Source: Ensifer adhaerens
Lineage (GTDB): Bacteria; Pseudomonadota; Alphaproteobacteria; Rhizobiales; Rhizobiaceae
Reading direction: 5' to 3'
DNA length: 64,000 nt
NCBI RefSeq assembly: GCF_002007205.1
Contig: NZ_LAZS01000004.1
Location: 124,001-188,000, forward strand
Every line of letters starts with the position of its first letter. Within the stretch, counting starts at the first letter, position 1. A program made the translations under genes and the position numbers. This document shows positions 51,183-59,309 of the stretch, piece after piece. The notes beneath the pieces are model-generated. The model searched no databases and was not told the origin of the DNA. It saw nothing but the letters and a program-made list of their open reading frames with translations.

Positions 51183-52187
51183 ATGAACGGACAGCATTGC
51201 AATGGCATGAGTATCGTCAGGTTTGTCGGCAGACATTGCGGCAGACGGCGCATCCGGGGAGGTGCTGCCGTCATTCGCAGGGCCGCCCTGGTCCCTTTGT
51301 TTGCGGGGCTTGCCGCCTGCCAGAGCGCCGAAGTCATCGAAACGGGGTCGCTTTCCTCCTACAAGGATTTCGTTGCCAGTGACGGCCTGGTGACCAAGAC
51401 GAAGTATCGGGTCGACACCGCTTCGCTGAAGACCGTCAAGACGGTGCACGTGATACCGACGACCTTTGCGGCCAACGCCAAACTCGACAAACTCGGGGAC
51501 CCGCAGAAGAAGCTGGTGGCAACGGCGATTGACCGGCAGCTGTGCGAGGCGCTGAGCGCGAACTACGATATCGTGCCGGTGTCGAAGCCGGCAGACATGG
51601 CCGTCCGTTCGGTGGTCAGCAACGTCAAGGCGACGAATGCCGTCGTTGCCGGAGTGTCGACCGTCACCTCGGCCGTTGCTCCCGTTCCCGTGCCGCGCAT
51701 TCCGATCGGTCTCGGCAGCCTTGCGATGGAGGCCGAAGCCTTCGATCCAAAGGGCAAGCAGATTGCGGGCCTGACATGGGCGAGGGGCGCCAACATCCTC
51801 ACCAACGGTTCCCGCGCGTCGACGGCGGCCGACGCCTTCGAACTGTCAGGGGATTTCGCCGACGATTTCAGTGCGCTCCTGGAAAAATCGGGTGACCCGA
51901 TGAAGTCCGATTTCGAGCTGCCGTCGATGAAGAACGTCAAGAACAGCGTTGCCTACGCGGTCACCGGCAAACCCACCGATCCGGATTGCGCCGTTTTCGG
52001 CAAGGGCTCCGGGCTCGGCGGCATCGCCGGCGGCGCGCTCGGCCTGCCGCCGGAATGGTCGGAGAAGAAGAACGAGACCAAGCCGATTGCGGGCGGCGCG
52101 ACGGGAAGCGAGGCGAAGGGAAGTGTGGCCAAGGGAAGCGCGCCCCAGGAAAGCGGGCCGAAGGGAAGCGCGGCAAAGAAGACCTAG
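51183..52187 (+). CDS. DUF3313-like lipoprotein
   Basis: A 334-residue protein. The N-terminus contains RRAALVPLFAGLAACQS, a lipobox (LAAC), so it should be a lipoprotein, although the signal sequence is preceded by about 30 basic residues whichever of the ATGs at 51183 or 51207 is used. The body resembles the DUF3313 family (DFVASDGLVTKTKYRVDTASLKTVKTVHVIPTTF, read in parts). The last 30 residues are low-complexity with KGS repeats (GSEAKGSVAKGSAPQESGPKGS). No function known. Single gene, convergent with the TPR gene. Confidence 0.7.
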   Translation: MNGQHCNGMSIVRFVGRHCGRRRIRGGAAVIRRAALVPLFAGLAACQSAEVIETGSLSSYKDFVASDGLVTKTKYRVDTASLKTVKTVHVIPTTFAANAKLDKLGDPQKKLVATAIDRQLCEALSANYDIVPVSKPADMAVRSVVSNVKATNAVVAGVSTVTSAVAPVPVPRIPIGLGSLAMEAEAFDPKGKQIAGLTWARGANILTNGSRASTAADAFELSGDFADDFSALLEKSGDPMKSDFELPSMKNVKNSVAYAVTGKPTDPDCAVFGKGSGLGGIAGGALGLPPEWSEKKNETKPIAGGATGSEAKGSVAKGSAPQESGPKGSAAKKT

Positions 52188-52221
52188 CGTCCCGGCGCGC
52201 CTCCGTGGCACATCGGATCGA

Positions 52222-52240
52222 GGCGGCGCCTGGCGCCGCC
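52222..52240. terminator. Possible bidirectional terminator
   Basis: GGCGGCGCC and GGCGCCGCC form a strong stem with a one-base centre between the convergent lipoprotein and TPR genes. No T run is present, so it may be a protective hairpin only. Confidence 0.35.
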
Positions 52241-52259
52241 CGTCGATTTCATCGCCCGG

Positions 52260-52811
52260 TCAGTACTGGCGGATGCCGCCAAGTGACTGCAGCAGGGCGC
52301 GGTATGCCCAGGTGTTTTCGCCGCCGCGGTCGCGGATCTCGACGAGCTGCACGCGGGCTTCCTCGATGTGGCCCTGTTCGATCAGCGCCTGGCCCATGTA
52401 GGAGCGGGCAAGGATGTAGTTCTCGTCGGCCTGGAGCGCGCGCTTGTAGTACTGCATGCCGAGTTCCATGCGCCCGGCCTTGCGGTTTGAATAGCCGAGA
52501 TAGTTGAGCACCCGGGCGCTTCTCTGGTCCTTGACGGCGCCGAGCACCTTGATCGAATTCTCATATTGGCCGGCATAGGCGAGTTCACGCGCCGCCTGGA
52601 ACAGGATGTCGTCGCTGAGATCGCTCTTCTTGGCATTGACGCAGGCATTCTTCTTGGCGTCCCAGACCTTGCCGTCGGTGCATTCGCTGGTCGTCTTGGT
52701 TTTCTTCGGCGGTTCGCTCGTATCCTCGCCCGCCGCCATTGCCGCGTGCGCCATGAAGCTGGTTGCCCCGGCGGCAAACAGGGCGAAAACGACGCTCTTG
52801 TGGTTCATCAT
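52260..52811 (-). CDS. Exported tetratricopeptide-repeat protein
   Basis: A 183-residue secreted protein. A signal peptide (NHKSVVFALFAAGATSFMAHAAMA) is followed by a short Lys/Thr-rich region with two Cys (CTDGKVWDAKKNAC), possibly a disulfide loop, and then about three TPR-like helix pairs (DDILFQAARELAYAGQYENSIKVLG, VLNYLGYSNRKAGRMELGMQYYKRAL, ARSYMGQALIEQGHIEEARVQL). It probably binds another periplasmic protein. GGGAG before the ATG at 52811 favours this start over the frame end at 52823. No operon partner. Confidence 0.8.
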   Translation of the reverse strand: MMNHKSVVFALFAAGATSFMAHAAMAAGEDTSEPPKKTKTTSECTDGKVWDAKKNACVNAKKSDLSDDILFQAARELAYAGQYENSIKVLGAVKDQRSARVLNYLGYSNRKAGRMELGMQYYKRALQADENYILARSYMGQALIEQGHIEEARVQLVEIRDRGGENTWAYRALLQSLGGIRQY

Positions 52812-53024
52812 GCCATCTCCCATTCCTGGCGCATGACCCGCGCCGGTTCAAACGACTGTGAGTTCTGCATTTGCGCAGGGAGGCGGGAGCCCGCCGGCCG
52901 GCACGCCGCGCGACGCACGCCGGAGGAGGGCGCGCTGCCATGCGGCGGCAGACCGGGGTATGACGCACCAGGGCCGGGGTTTATTCGCCGGGCGATGAAT
53001 TTTCTGCTGAGGCGAGCCTGCGGG

Positions 53025-53927
53025 CTAGAAGCGCGTCGTTTCGGCGAGCGACACCGTGGTGGCATCGTCGTTCAGCGCATAGCGCTCGCGCGTCAGGTGC
53101 CAGTTTCCGGCTTCGCCGGCCACGGTGAACAGGTTGTAGGCGGCCGGCGGCTTATGCCCGCCGGGTCCTTGCGATGCCGAGGCGATGCCGACCACCGGGA
53201 CTGGGGTATGTTGGCCCTTCAGCCAGTAGACGGTGTTGAGGTGGGTGTGGCCGTGGATCACGAGTTCCGCACCGCCGGACGAAATCGTCGCGGCAAAGCG
53301 GCGGATGCCGATCATGCGCTTGTGCATCGAGGTCGCGCCACGGATCGGTGGGTGGTGGATCATGACGATGCGGAAGAGGCCGGCCTCGCCGGCCTGGCGC
53401 AGCAGGTTGACGGTGGCGCGGGCCTGGCGCTGGCCGAAGTAGCCGCTCGCCGCAAAGGGCGGCGTCGCAACGGCGGTCGAGCAGCCGATCAAAGCCACCG
53501 GGCCGCGCACCCGCATATAGGGGAAGCAGTGGTGGCGATCATGCCAGTGCGCAGGCGCATCGTCGCCGCGCATATAGGGATACCAGGCGCGGGTGGTCTT
53601 CTCGTAGGCGCCCGGCACATAGGCGTCGTGGTTGCCTGGAACGATCGAGATGTTCTGCGGCTTGCCGGCATCCTCCAGCCACTCGGTCACCGCCTTGATC
53701 TCGAGCGAGGAGGCGAGATTGACGAGATCGCCCGTCATTGCCAGATGGTCCGGGTCCTTTTTCTCGATGTCGGCCAACAGGGTGTCGAGCGTCCCGGTAA
53801 AGAGATGGCGACTGCGGTTGCGGTGCCAGTTGACGAAGCCGGTGATGCGCTTGGAGGCGAGTTCCCTGAGGGATAGCTCGGGCAGGGGCCCGAGGTGGAC
53901 ATCGGAAATATGGGCGAGTTTGAACAT
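53025..53927 (-). CDS. Metallophosphoesterase
   Basis: A 300-residue calcineurin-like phosphoesterase of the CpdA/class III type with all metal-binding motifs: HISDVHLG at residue 6, MTGDLVN, VPGNHDAY, IHHPPIRG and HGHTHLN. It has no signal peptide and should act in the cytoplasm on a phosphodiester such as a cyclic nucleotide or a lipid precursor; substrate unknown. It is divergent from the Nudix gene by 47 bases and has no ORF between itself and the TPR gene (52812-53024). Confidence 0.85.
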   Translation of the reverse strand: MFKLAHISDVHLGPLPELSLRELASKRITGFVNWHRNRSRHLFTGTLDTLLADIEKKDPDHLAMTGDLVNLASSLEIKAVTEWLEDAGKPQNISIVPGNHDAYVPGAYEKTTRAWYPYMRGDDAPAHWHDRHHCFPYMRVRGPVALIGCSTAVATPPFAASGYFGQRQARATVNLLRQAGEAGLFRIVMIHHPPIRGATSMHKRMIGIRRFAATISSGGAELVIHGHTHLNTVYWLKGQHTPVPVVGIASASQGPGGHKPPAAYNLFTVAGEAGNWHLTRERYALNDDATTVSLAETTRF

Positions 53928-53974
53928 CGACCCCGTCTAGCGCATATTCCGGCCGAGGGGAATCAGGTCGCCCG

Positions 53975-54505
53975 ATGAATCGCGCGCGGCCGGGACGAGG
54001 AAGGAAAAAACGCCTGGAACAGGATCGGCCACCGGAGATGCGGCGCTGGTATCTCCGGCTTCTGATGCGGCTTGCGCATGGCTATTACGCGCTGTCGCGC
54101 GGCATGACGATGGGTGTGCGGGCGGCCTGTTTCGATGGAAAGGGCCGCGTCTTCCTCGTGCGTCACTCCTATCTGCGGGGCTGGCATCTGCCGGGCGGCG
54201 GCCTCGACCGCGACGAAGCCTCGAGCGACGGGTTGCTACGGGAGTTGCGCGAGGAAGGGAACCTGGAAGTATCGCAGCCGCCGGTGCTCATCCAGGTCTA
54301 CTATAACAGGCGCACGAGCCGGCGCGACCATGTCGTCTTCTACCGTTGCGATGGCGTCAGCCAGAGTGCGCCGAAGACACCGGACCTGGAGATCGCCGCA
54401 AGCGGCTTCTTCGCACTCGACGCGCTGCCGGATGGCACCACGCCGGCAACCCGCCGCCGCCTTGCGGAACTTGCCGGCAGCGCAGCAATCGATCGCTACT
54501 GGTAG
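53975..54505 (+). CDS. Nudix hydrolase
   Basis: A 176-residue protein with a basic N-terminal tail and a Nudix domain. The Nudix box is GGLDRDEASSDGLL followed by RELREEGNL; the last conserved Gly of the box is Asn here. Members hydrolyse nucleoside diphosphates linked to other groups. FLVRHSYLRGWHLPGGG just before the box suggests a substrate loop. A perfect hairpin covers its stop codon. The start lies 47 bases from the divergent metallophosphoesterase and has no striking ribosome-binding site. Confidence 0.8.
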   Translation: MNRARPGRGRKKRLEQDRPPEMRRWYLRLLMRLAHGYYALSRGMTMGVRAACFDGKGRVFLVRHSYLRGWHLPGGGLDRDEASSDGLLRELREEGNLEVSQPPVLIQVYYNRRTSRRDHVVFYRCDGVSQSAPKTPDLEIAASGFFALDALPDGTTPATRRRLAELAGSAAIDRYW

Positions 54506-54517
54506 CGATCGATTGCT
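54484..54517 (+). terminator. Perfect hairpin over the Nudix stop codon
   Basis: AGCAATCGATCGCTA and TAGCGATCGATTGCT, a perfect 15-base stem with a four-base loop; the right arm begins with the TAG stop. CGTTT follows. It lies between the Nudix gene and the convergent GST gene and is probably a terminator for one or both. Confidence 0.6.
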
Positions 54518-54532
54518 CGTTTCAGTGCAGTC

Positions 54533-55510
54533 TTACAGCGCCTCGCGGCCGTGCGGGGCGGTGAGGTCGAGCACCGGGCCCACCGGCACGACGCCGGTCG
54601 GGTTGATGGTCGTGTGGCTGCGGTAGTAGTGCTCCTTGATGTGGCGCATGTCGACCGTCTGGGCCACGCCCGGCACCTGATAGAGCTCCCGGAGATAGCC
54701 TTGAAGGTTCGGATAGTCGGCGATCCGGCGGATGTTGCACTTGAAGTGGCCGACATAGACGGGGTCGAAGCGCACCAGCGTCGTGAACAGCCGCCAGTCG
54801 GCCTCGGTGAGGCGGCTGCCGGTCAGGTAACGGTTTGAGCCGAGACGCTCTTCCAGCTTGTCGAGGCGGGCAAAGAGTGCGGTGACGCTTTCCTCATAGG
54901 CGGCCTGCGTGGTGGCGAAGCCTGCCTTGTAGACGCCGTTGTTGACGTCGTTGTAGACGTCGGTGTTCATCGCGTCGATCTCGCCGCGCAGCTCTTCCGG
55001 GTAGAAATCGAGCGTCGAGCCGGTGAGGTGATCGAAGGCGGAATTGAACATCCGGATGATCTCTGAGGATTCGTTCGAGACGATGGTGTTCTGCTTCTTG
55101 TCCCAGAGAACCGGCACGGTCACGCGGCCGGAATAGTTGGCGTCGGCGCGGGTATAGACCTGCCAAAGCGCCTTCGATCCGAAGAGATGGTCGCCGGTGC
55201 CGATGCCTCCGTCCTTGAACTCCCAACCTTGGGCGAGCATCAGCGGATCGACGACCGAGACCGAGATCAGGTCCTCGAGCTTCTTCAGCTTGCGGAAGAT
55301 CAGTGTGCGGTGCGCCCAGGGGCAGGCGAGCGAAACATAGAGATGGTAGCGCCCGGCCTCGGCCTTGAAGCCGGCGTCGCCGCTCGGGCCGGCCGATCCG
55401 TCCGCCGTTATCCAGTTGCGGAACTGCGAGGCGCTGCGCTTGAAATGGCCGTTCGTTGCAACCGTGTCGTACCAGACGTCCTGCCAGACGCCATCCACCA
55501 ACCTGCCCAT
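54533..55510 (-). CDS. Glutathionyl-hydroquinone reductase (Xi-class GST)
   Basis: A 325-residue glutathione transferase of the Xi/omega type, as in E. coli YqjG and yeast Ecm4. The active-site Cys63 lies in LACPWAHRTL, and SNESSEIIRMFNSAFD and LTGSRLTEADWRLFTTLVRFDPVYVGHFKCN are family features. Such enzymes reduce glutathionyl-hydroquinones formed from aromatic compounds or oxidative stress. No aromatic degradation gene is nearby. The gene is preceded by a 260-base gap that holds a possible promoter for the other strand (55602-55629) and no recognisable gene. Confidence 0.92.
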   Translation of the reverse strand: MGRLVDGVWQDVWYDTVATNGHFKRSASQFRNWITADGSAGPSGDAGFKAEAGRYHLYVSLACPWAHRTLIFRKLKKLEDLISVSVVDPLMLAQGWEFKDGGIGTGDHLFGSKALWQVYTRADANYSGRVTVPVLWDKKQNTIVSNESSEIIRMFNSAFDHLTGSTLDFYPEELRGEIDAMNTDVYNDVNNGVYKAGFATTQAAYEESVTALFARLDKLEERLGSNRYLTGSRLTEADWRLFTTLVRFDPVYVGHFKCNIRRIADYPNLQGYLRELYQVPGVAQTVDMRHIKEHYYRSHTTINPTGVVPVGPVLDLTAPHGREAL

Positions 55511-55601
55511 CGGACAAACTCCTTCGTGATCGTTGCGCCCATAGATAGCGCTTTCAGCGGCATTCGATAGATAGCGAATTCGGAACAGTGCGTTTTAGGC
55601 T

Positions 55602-55629
55602 TTGACAGAGGGCAAATTTCTGCTATCGG
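55602..55629 (+). promoter_or_regulatory. Possible promoter upstream of a GNAT gene
   Basis: TTGACA (55602-55607), 16 bases, TATCGG (55624-55629). It would start a transcript about 135 bases before the acetyltransferase gene at 55771. Confidence 0.4.
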
Positions 55630-55770
55630 CGATTTCACAACTTTTTTCGTGTCTGGAAGAATCCACACAGATGATGTTCTCGGGAAACCTGCGACGACGC
55701 TGATGCTGCCAACGCCCCATTCGGGCGAAGCCATCCCTATGTCTGTTCGCATGCCTGGTTTCTCGATCTC

Positions 55771-56316
55771 ATGAAAAAGCACGATCTCGTCTATCTGACC
55801 GAAGACGCGTCCCACGACGCAGCCATCGAAATCATCAACGAAGAAGCTTTCGGCCCCGGCCGGTTCGCGCGGGCCGCTGCGCGGATTCGTGAGCAGGGGC
55901 CGCATGACCGGTCGCTATCCTTCATCTGCGCCGACAATGGCGAGACGATCGCATCGGTCCGGATGACGGCGGTCATGGCCGGTTCGGTCAAGGGCCACCT
56001 GCTCGGACCGCTCGCTGTCAGGCCGTCGCACAAGAACATGGGCATTGGCCGGGAGCTTGTGCGCATCGCCGTCGAGGCGGCGCGGCGGAAGGGTTCGCAA
56101 GCCGTGATCCTCGTCGGCGATCCGCCCTATTATCAGCCGCTCGGCTTCGAGAAGGTGCGTTACGCGGCACTCGAGTTCCCGGGACCGGTCGACCCGGCGC
56201 GCGTGCTCGTCGTGCCGATGGCCGAGGGCGTGCATGCCGCACTTTCCGGCGTCATCGGCTGGCGGGATGATGCGGCGCCATGCGATGTGCCGCTCGACCT
56301 GCCGCTTGCCGTCTGA
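55771..56316 (+). CDS. GNAT acetyltransferase (YhbS-like)
   Basis: A 181-residue GNAT enzyme: LLGPLAVRPSHKNMGIGRELVRIAVEAA is the acetyl-CoA-binding beta4-alpha3 region, and ILVGDPPYYQPLGFEKV follows as in YhbS-like proteins. Substrate unknown. Its end is 9 bases from the end of the next GNAT gene, which runs convergently. Confidence 0.85.
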   Translation: MKKHDLVYLTEDASHDAAIEIINEEAFGPGRFARAAARIREQGPHDRSLSFICADNGETIASVRMTAVMAGSVKGHLLGPLAVRPSHKNMGIGRELVRIAVEAARRKGSQAVILVGDPPYYQPLGFEKVRYAALEFPGPVDPARVLVVPMAEGVHAALSGVIGWRDDAAPCDVPLDLPLAV

Positions 56317-56325
56317 CGCCGAGCG

Positions 56326-56748
56326 TTATCGCGCGACGAGCGACTTCTTCAGAAACACCCGGCTTCGGCCAACAGGGAAATCCGGCAGTTCACCGAAGGC
56401 CGCATAGCCCTGACGCTCGTAGGCGCGCAGGGCCTGCGGGTTGAAGGTGTCGATCCAGGCGCTGTGGCAGCCGCGATTGCGCGCTTCGTCCTCGGCCGCC
56501 TGGAGCAATTTGCCGGCAAGCCCCTGTCCGCGAAGATCTTCCGGTAACCACAGCCATTGCACGAATAGCCAGCCCCAGCCGGTGTAGCCGTTCAGGCCGC
56601 CGCGGGCTCCCTGTGCCTCGGGGCCGCCGACAAGGACGGCGAGGGGGCGCCGCTCCGACGGGCCGACGTCGGCGGCGTTGAAGGCGGCAAGACCGTTGCC
56701 GATTGTCTCAAGTGTATCGGGTGGCGGGCTGTCGGTGACGACGAACAT
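56326..56748 (-). CDS. GNAT acetyltransferase
   Basis: A 140-residue GNAT enzyme with WLWLPEDLRGQGLAGKLLQAAEDEARNRGC as its acetyl-CoA-binding segment and TFNPQALRAYERQGYAAFGEL behind it. The frame continues upstream to 57147 only as a shadow; ATG 56748 starts at a typical position and lies five bases after the stop of the preceding GNAT gene, so the two are probably co-translated. Substrate unknown. Confidence 0.82.
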   Translation of the reverse strand: MFVVTDSPPPDTLETIGNGLAAFNAADVGPSERRPLAVLVGGPEAQGARGGLNGYTGWGWLFVQWLWLPEDLRGQGLAGKLLQAAEDEARNRGCHSAWIDTFNPQALRAYERQGYAAFGELPDFPVGRSRVFLKKSLVAR

Positions 56749-56753
56749 CGGGA

Positions 56754-57233
56754 CTATTTTTCGGCGCGGCGGATGCTGAAGACGTCGAGGCGATCCTCGC
56801 CGACATCCGTCTCGTCGAGCCGCCAGCCGAGGCGCTCGTAGAAGGCGCGTTTGCCCGAAAGGGCGCAAAGATGCACGGCTTCGGCGCCGGTATCGAGCGC
56901 TGCGTGTGCCGCCTTCAGCACGATGTCGCCGCCAATGCCCGCCCCGCGGAACGGCGGATCGACCCAGACGGCTGCCACCCAAGGCGTGAGATCTGGCCGC
57001 TCCTCCAGGTCGGAGGCAATCACCGAGGCGGTGCCGACGAAACGGTCGCCGGCATGCGCCACCAGGCACAGCTGTTCGGCATCGTCGGCAAGGCTCTCTT
57101 GAAGCAGATCGGCAATGTGCTGCAGCGGGAAGCCATTCGGCTCCCACCAGGCGCGCCAGATGCGGTCGGCCACGGCATCGAAAAAGTGCGGTGCGTCGCG
57201 AAGGTCGCTAACGGCAATGGGGTGGTCGCTCAT
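56754..57233 (-). CDS. GNAT acetyltransferase
   Basis: A 159-residue GNAT enzyme with VWVDPPFRGAGIGGDIVLKAAHAALD as the acetyl-CoA site and LCALSGKRAFYERLGWRLDE near its end. Its ATG overlaps the stop codon of the large membrane protein gene as ATGA, so it is translationally coupled to the MoxR operon. The frame reaches back to 57782 only as a shadow. This GNAT and the next one may modify something handled by the operon, or may simply be carried along. Confidence 0.83.
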   Translation of the reverse strand: MSDHPIAVSDLRDAPHFFDAVADRIWRAWWEPNGFPLQHIADLLQESLADDAEQLCLVAHAGDRFVGTASVIASDLEERPDLTPWVAAVWVDPPFRGAGIGGDIVLKAAHAALDTGAEAVHLCALSGKRAFYERLGWRLDETDVGEDRLDVFSIRRAEK

Positions 57234-59299
57234 CGTCCCTCGCGATACCAGCTTGCAGAAATCAGCAGCAGAAGTGCTGCAAGGCCAAGGAAACCCGTGA
57301 ACAGCGGCACAGAATTGACGCCCTTCAGCACGGTTTCGTCGGTCATGCGGATCGAGAGCCGCTGGTCGTCGGCCGAGCGGATCGAGCCCCGGACCGGCAG
57401 CACCGTCGGCAGATCGAGCGGCCCTTCGGCGCTTGCGAGGCGCCGCACGATGCCCTTGGTCTTCTCCGCCCAGGGACGCAGCTTGTCCTCGGTCGAGATC
57501 GCCGCCTTGAATTCCGGGGCGTTCGGATCGCCGACATGGGCAAGCGCGGTCAGTTCGCCGTTCGACATCTCGAAGAGCCCGGTTTCGGTCGTGGCGACCT
57601 CGGCGGAATAGAGGCCCGGCTGGCGTTCCGTCAGCTTGACGTCCTGCTTCTGCCCGGAGGGAGAGACCAGCGTCACCAGGCCCGGATCCCCGTCGATCGT
57701 CTGGCGGGTGATTTCGAGCGTCCGGCCGCGGGCGCGCGCCGTCAGCGCCTCTTCTTCGAGCGAAGGCTCCTGCATCAGCCAATGGGCGGTGCGGCGATAG
57801 AGCGATACGTGCGGGCCGCCGCTTTCGAAGCCACGAGCCCAGAGCCAGCCCTGGTCGGAGAGCAGCATGGCGACGCGGCCCTTGCCGACACGGTTGAGCA
57901 CCAGCAGCGGCTTGCCGTCAGCCGCTTCCATGACCGTATGGCCCTGCGGCCTGTCGACGTCGACCGTGCGGAACCAGCGGCCCCAGTGCGGCGGCTCGCT
58001 GTCGGAGCCTTCGAGCCCGCGGGTCACCGGATGCTTCTTTCCTTCCTCCGAAAGGCGGGGAAAGAAGGCCTTTTCGTTCATGACGCCGGTGGGTGCTGCC
58101 GGCAGCACGGCCGAGAGCGGGGTCGCGGCGATCGAATCGTCGCCGGCATGTTCGGGCCCGGCTGCGATCAGCAGCGCGCCGCCGTTCTCCACATATTGCG
58201 CGATGTTGTCGTAGTAGAGGATCGGCAACAGACCGCGATGCTGGTAGCGGTCGAGGATGATCAGGTCGAACTCGTTGATCTTGTCGACGAAGAGTTCGCG
58301 CGTCGGGAAGGCGATCAGCGACAGTTCGTTGATCGGCGTGCCGTCCTGTTTTTCCTGCGGGCGCAGAATGGTGAAGTGCACGAGGTCGACGGCCGCGTCG
58401 GACTTCAGCAGATTGCGCCAGGCGCGTTCGCCGGCATGCGGCTCGCCGGAGACCAAGAGCACGCGCAGGTTCTCGCGGATGCCGTCGAGCACGTGGACCG
58501 CGCGGTTGTTGGCTGTCGTCACTTCGCCGGGAACGGCATCGACGGCGAATTCGAGCACGTTGTTGCCGCCGCGCGGAACGTTGAACGTGAAGGGAATGTC
58601 GGTGCCGGGCTCGGCCCGTTCGCGGGCGATCTCGTTGCCGTTGAGACGGATCGTGACTTCGGCACTGCCGCCGGGGGCCGCACCATCGTCGACGACGCGG
58701 AACGAGAGCTTCTGCTCCTCGCCGACGATGCCGAAGCGCGGCGGGTTGATCAGCTCCACACGCCGGTCGAACTCATCGGGCTTGCCGGTGATCAGCCCGT
58801 GAACGGGCGCATCGAAGCCGAGCGCACGGCCGACATCGGGCACGTCGTGGATCTGACCGTCGGTGACGAAGATGGCGCCGCCGATGCGCGCCGGCGGAAC
58901 GTCCGAGAGCGAGGAGGCAAGCGCTGAGAAGAGATTGGTCGACGGCGAGACGCTTGCCGGATCGGTCTTTGCCTCGATGATGCGGGGTTCGATCAGAGGA
59001 ATCGCCGCCAGTCTCTCCTTCAGGCCTTCGACGGCGCGGTCGGTCTGCGCAGTGCGGTCGCCGTTCTGCTGGCTCTGGCTGCGGTCGACGACAACGGCGA
59101 CGATCGTCGAAAGCGGATCCCGCAATTCCACGAAGATGGAGGGATTGGCGATCGCCAGTCCGAGCGCCGCAAGAGCGGCCAGGCGCAGCCACGCGCCGCG
59201 TACCTTCTGCCAAAGGCCATAGGCGATGAACAGCGCCGCGATTGCGAGCAGCGGGACGAAATAGATCCACGGAAGCAGTGGGGCAAAGCCATAGGTCAT
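57230..59299 (-). CDS. Large membrane protein of the MoxR operon
   Basis: A 689-residue protein with two N-terminal helices (WIYFVPLLAIAALFIAYGLW and LRLAALAALGLAIANPSIFV) and one near the C-terminus (FTGFLGLAALLLLISASW), so most of it would be periplasmic. A segment with IVAVVVDRSQSQQNGDR resembles a degenerate von Willebrand A-type domain; DLIILDRYQHRGLLPILYYDNIAQYVENGGALLIAAGPEH looks like the glutamine-amidotransferase-like domain found in this family. Function unknown. The ATG at 59299 follows the DUF4159 gene stop by ten bases and is preceded by GAGGG. A frame to 59320 is less likely. Confidence 0.78.
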   Translation of the reverse strand: MTYGFAPLLPWIYFVPLLAIAALFIAYGLWQKVRGAWLRLAALAALGLAIANPSIFVELRDPLSTIVAVVVDRSQSQQNGDRTAQTDRAVEGLKERLAAIPLIEPRIIEAKTDPASVSPSTNLFSALASSLSDVPPARIGGAIFVTDGQIHDVPDVGRALGFDAPVHGLITGKPDEFDRRVELINPPRFGIVGEEQKLSFRVVDDGAAPGGSAEVTIRLNGNEIARERAEPGTDIPFTFNVPRGGNNVLEFAVDAVPGEVTTANNRAVHVLDGIRENLRVLLVSGEPHAGERAWRNLLKSDAAVDLVHFTILRPQEKQDGTPINELSLIAFPTRELFVDKINEFDLIILDRYQHRGLLPILYYDNIAQYVENGGALLIAAGPEHAGDDSIAATPLSAVLPAAPTGVMNEKAFFPRLSEEGKKHPVTRGLEGSDSEPPHWGRWFRTVDVDRPQGHTVMEAADGKPLLVLNRVGKGRVAMLLSDQGWLWARGFESGGPHVSLYRRTAHWLMQEPSLEEEALTARARGRTLEITRQTIDGDPGLVTLVSPSGQKQDVKLTERQPGLYSAEVATTETGLFEMSNGELTALAHVGDPNAPEFKAAISTEDKLRPWAEKTKGIVRRLASAEGPLDLPTVLPVRGSIRSADDQRLSIRMTDETVLKGVNSVPLFTGFLGLAALLLLISASWYREGR

Positions 59300-59309
59300 C
59301 GATCGGCCC

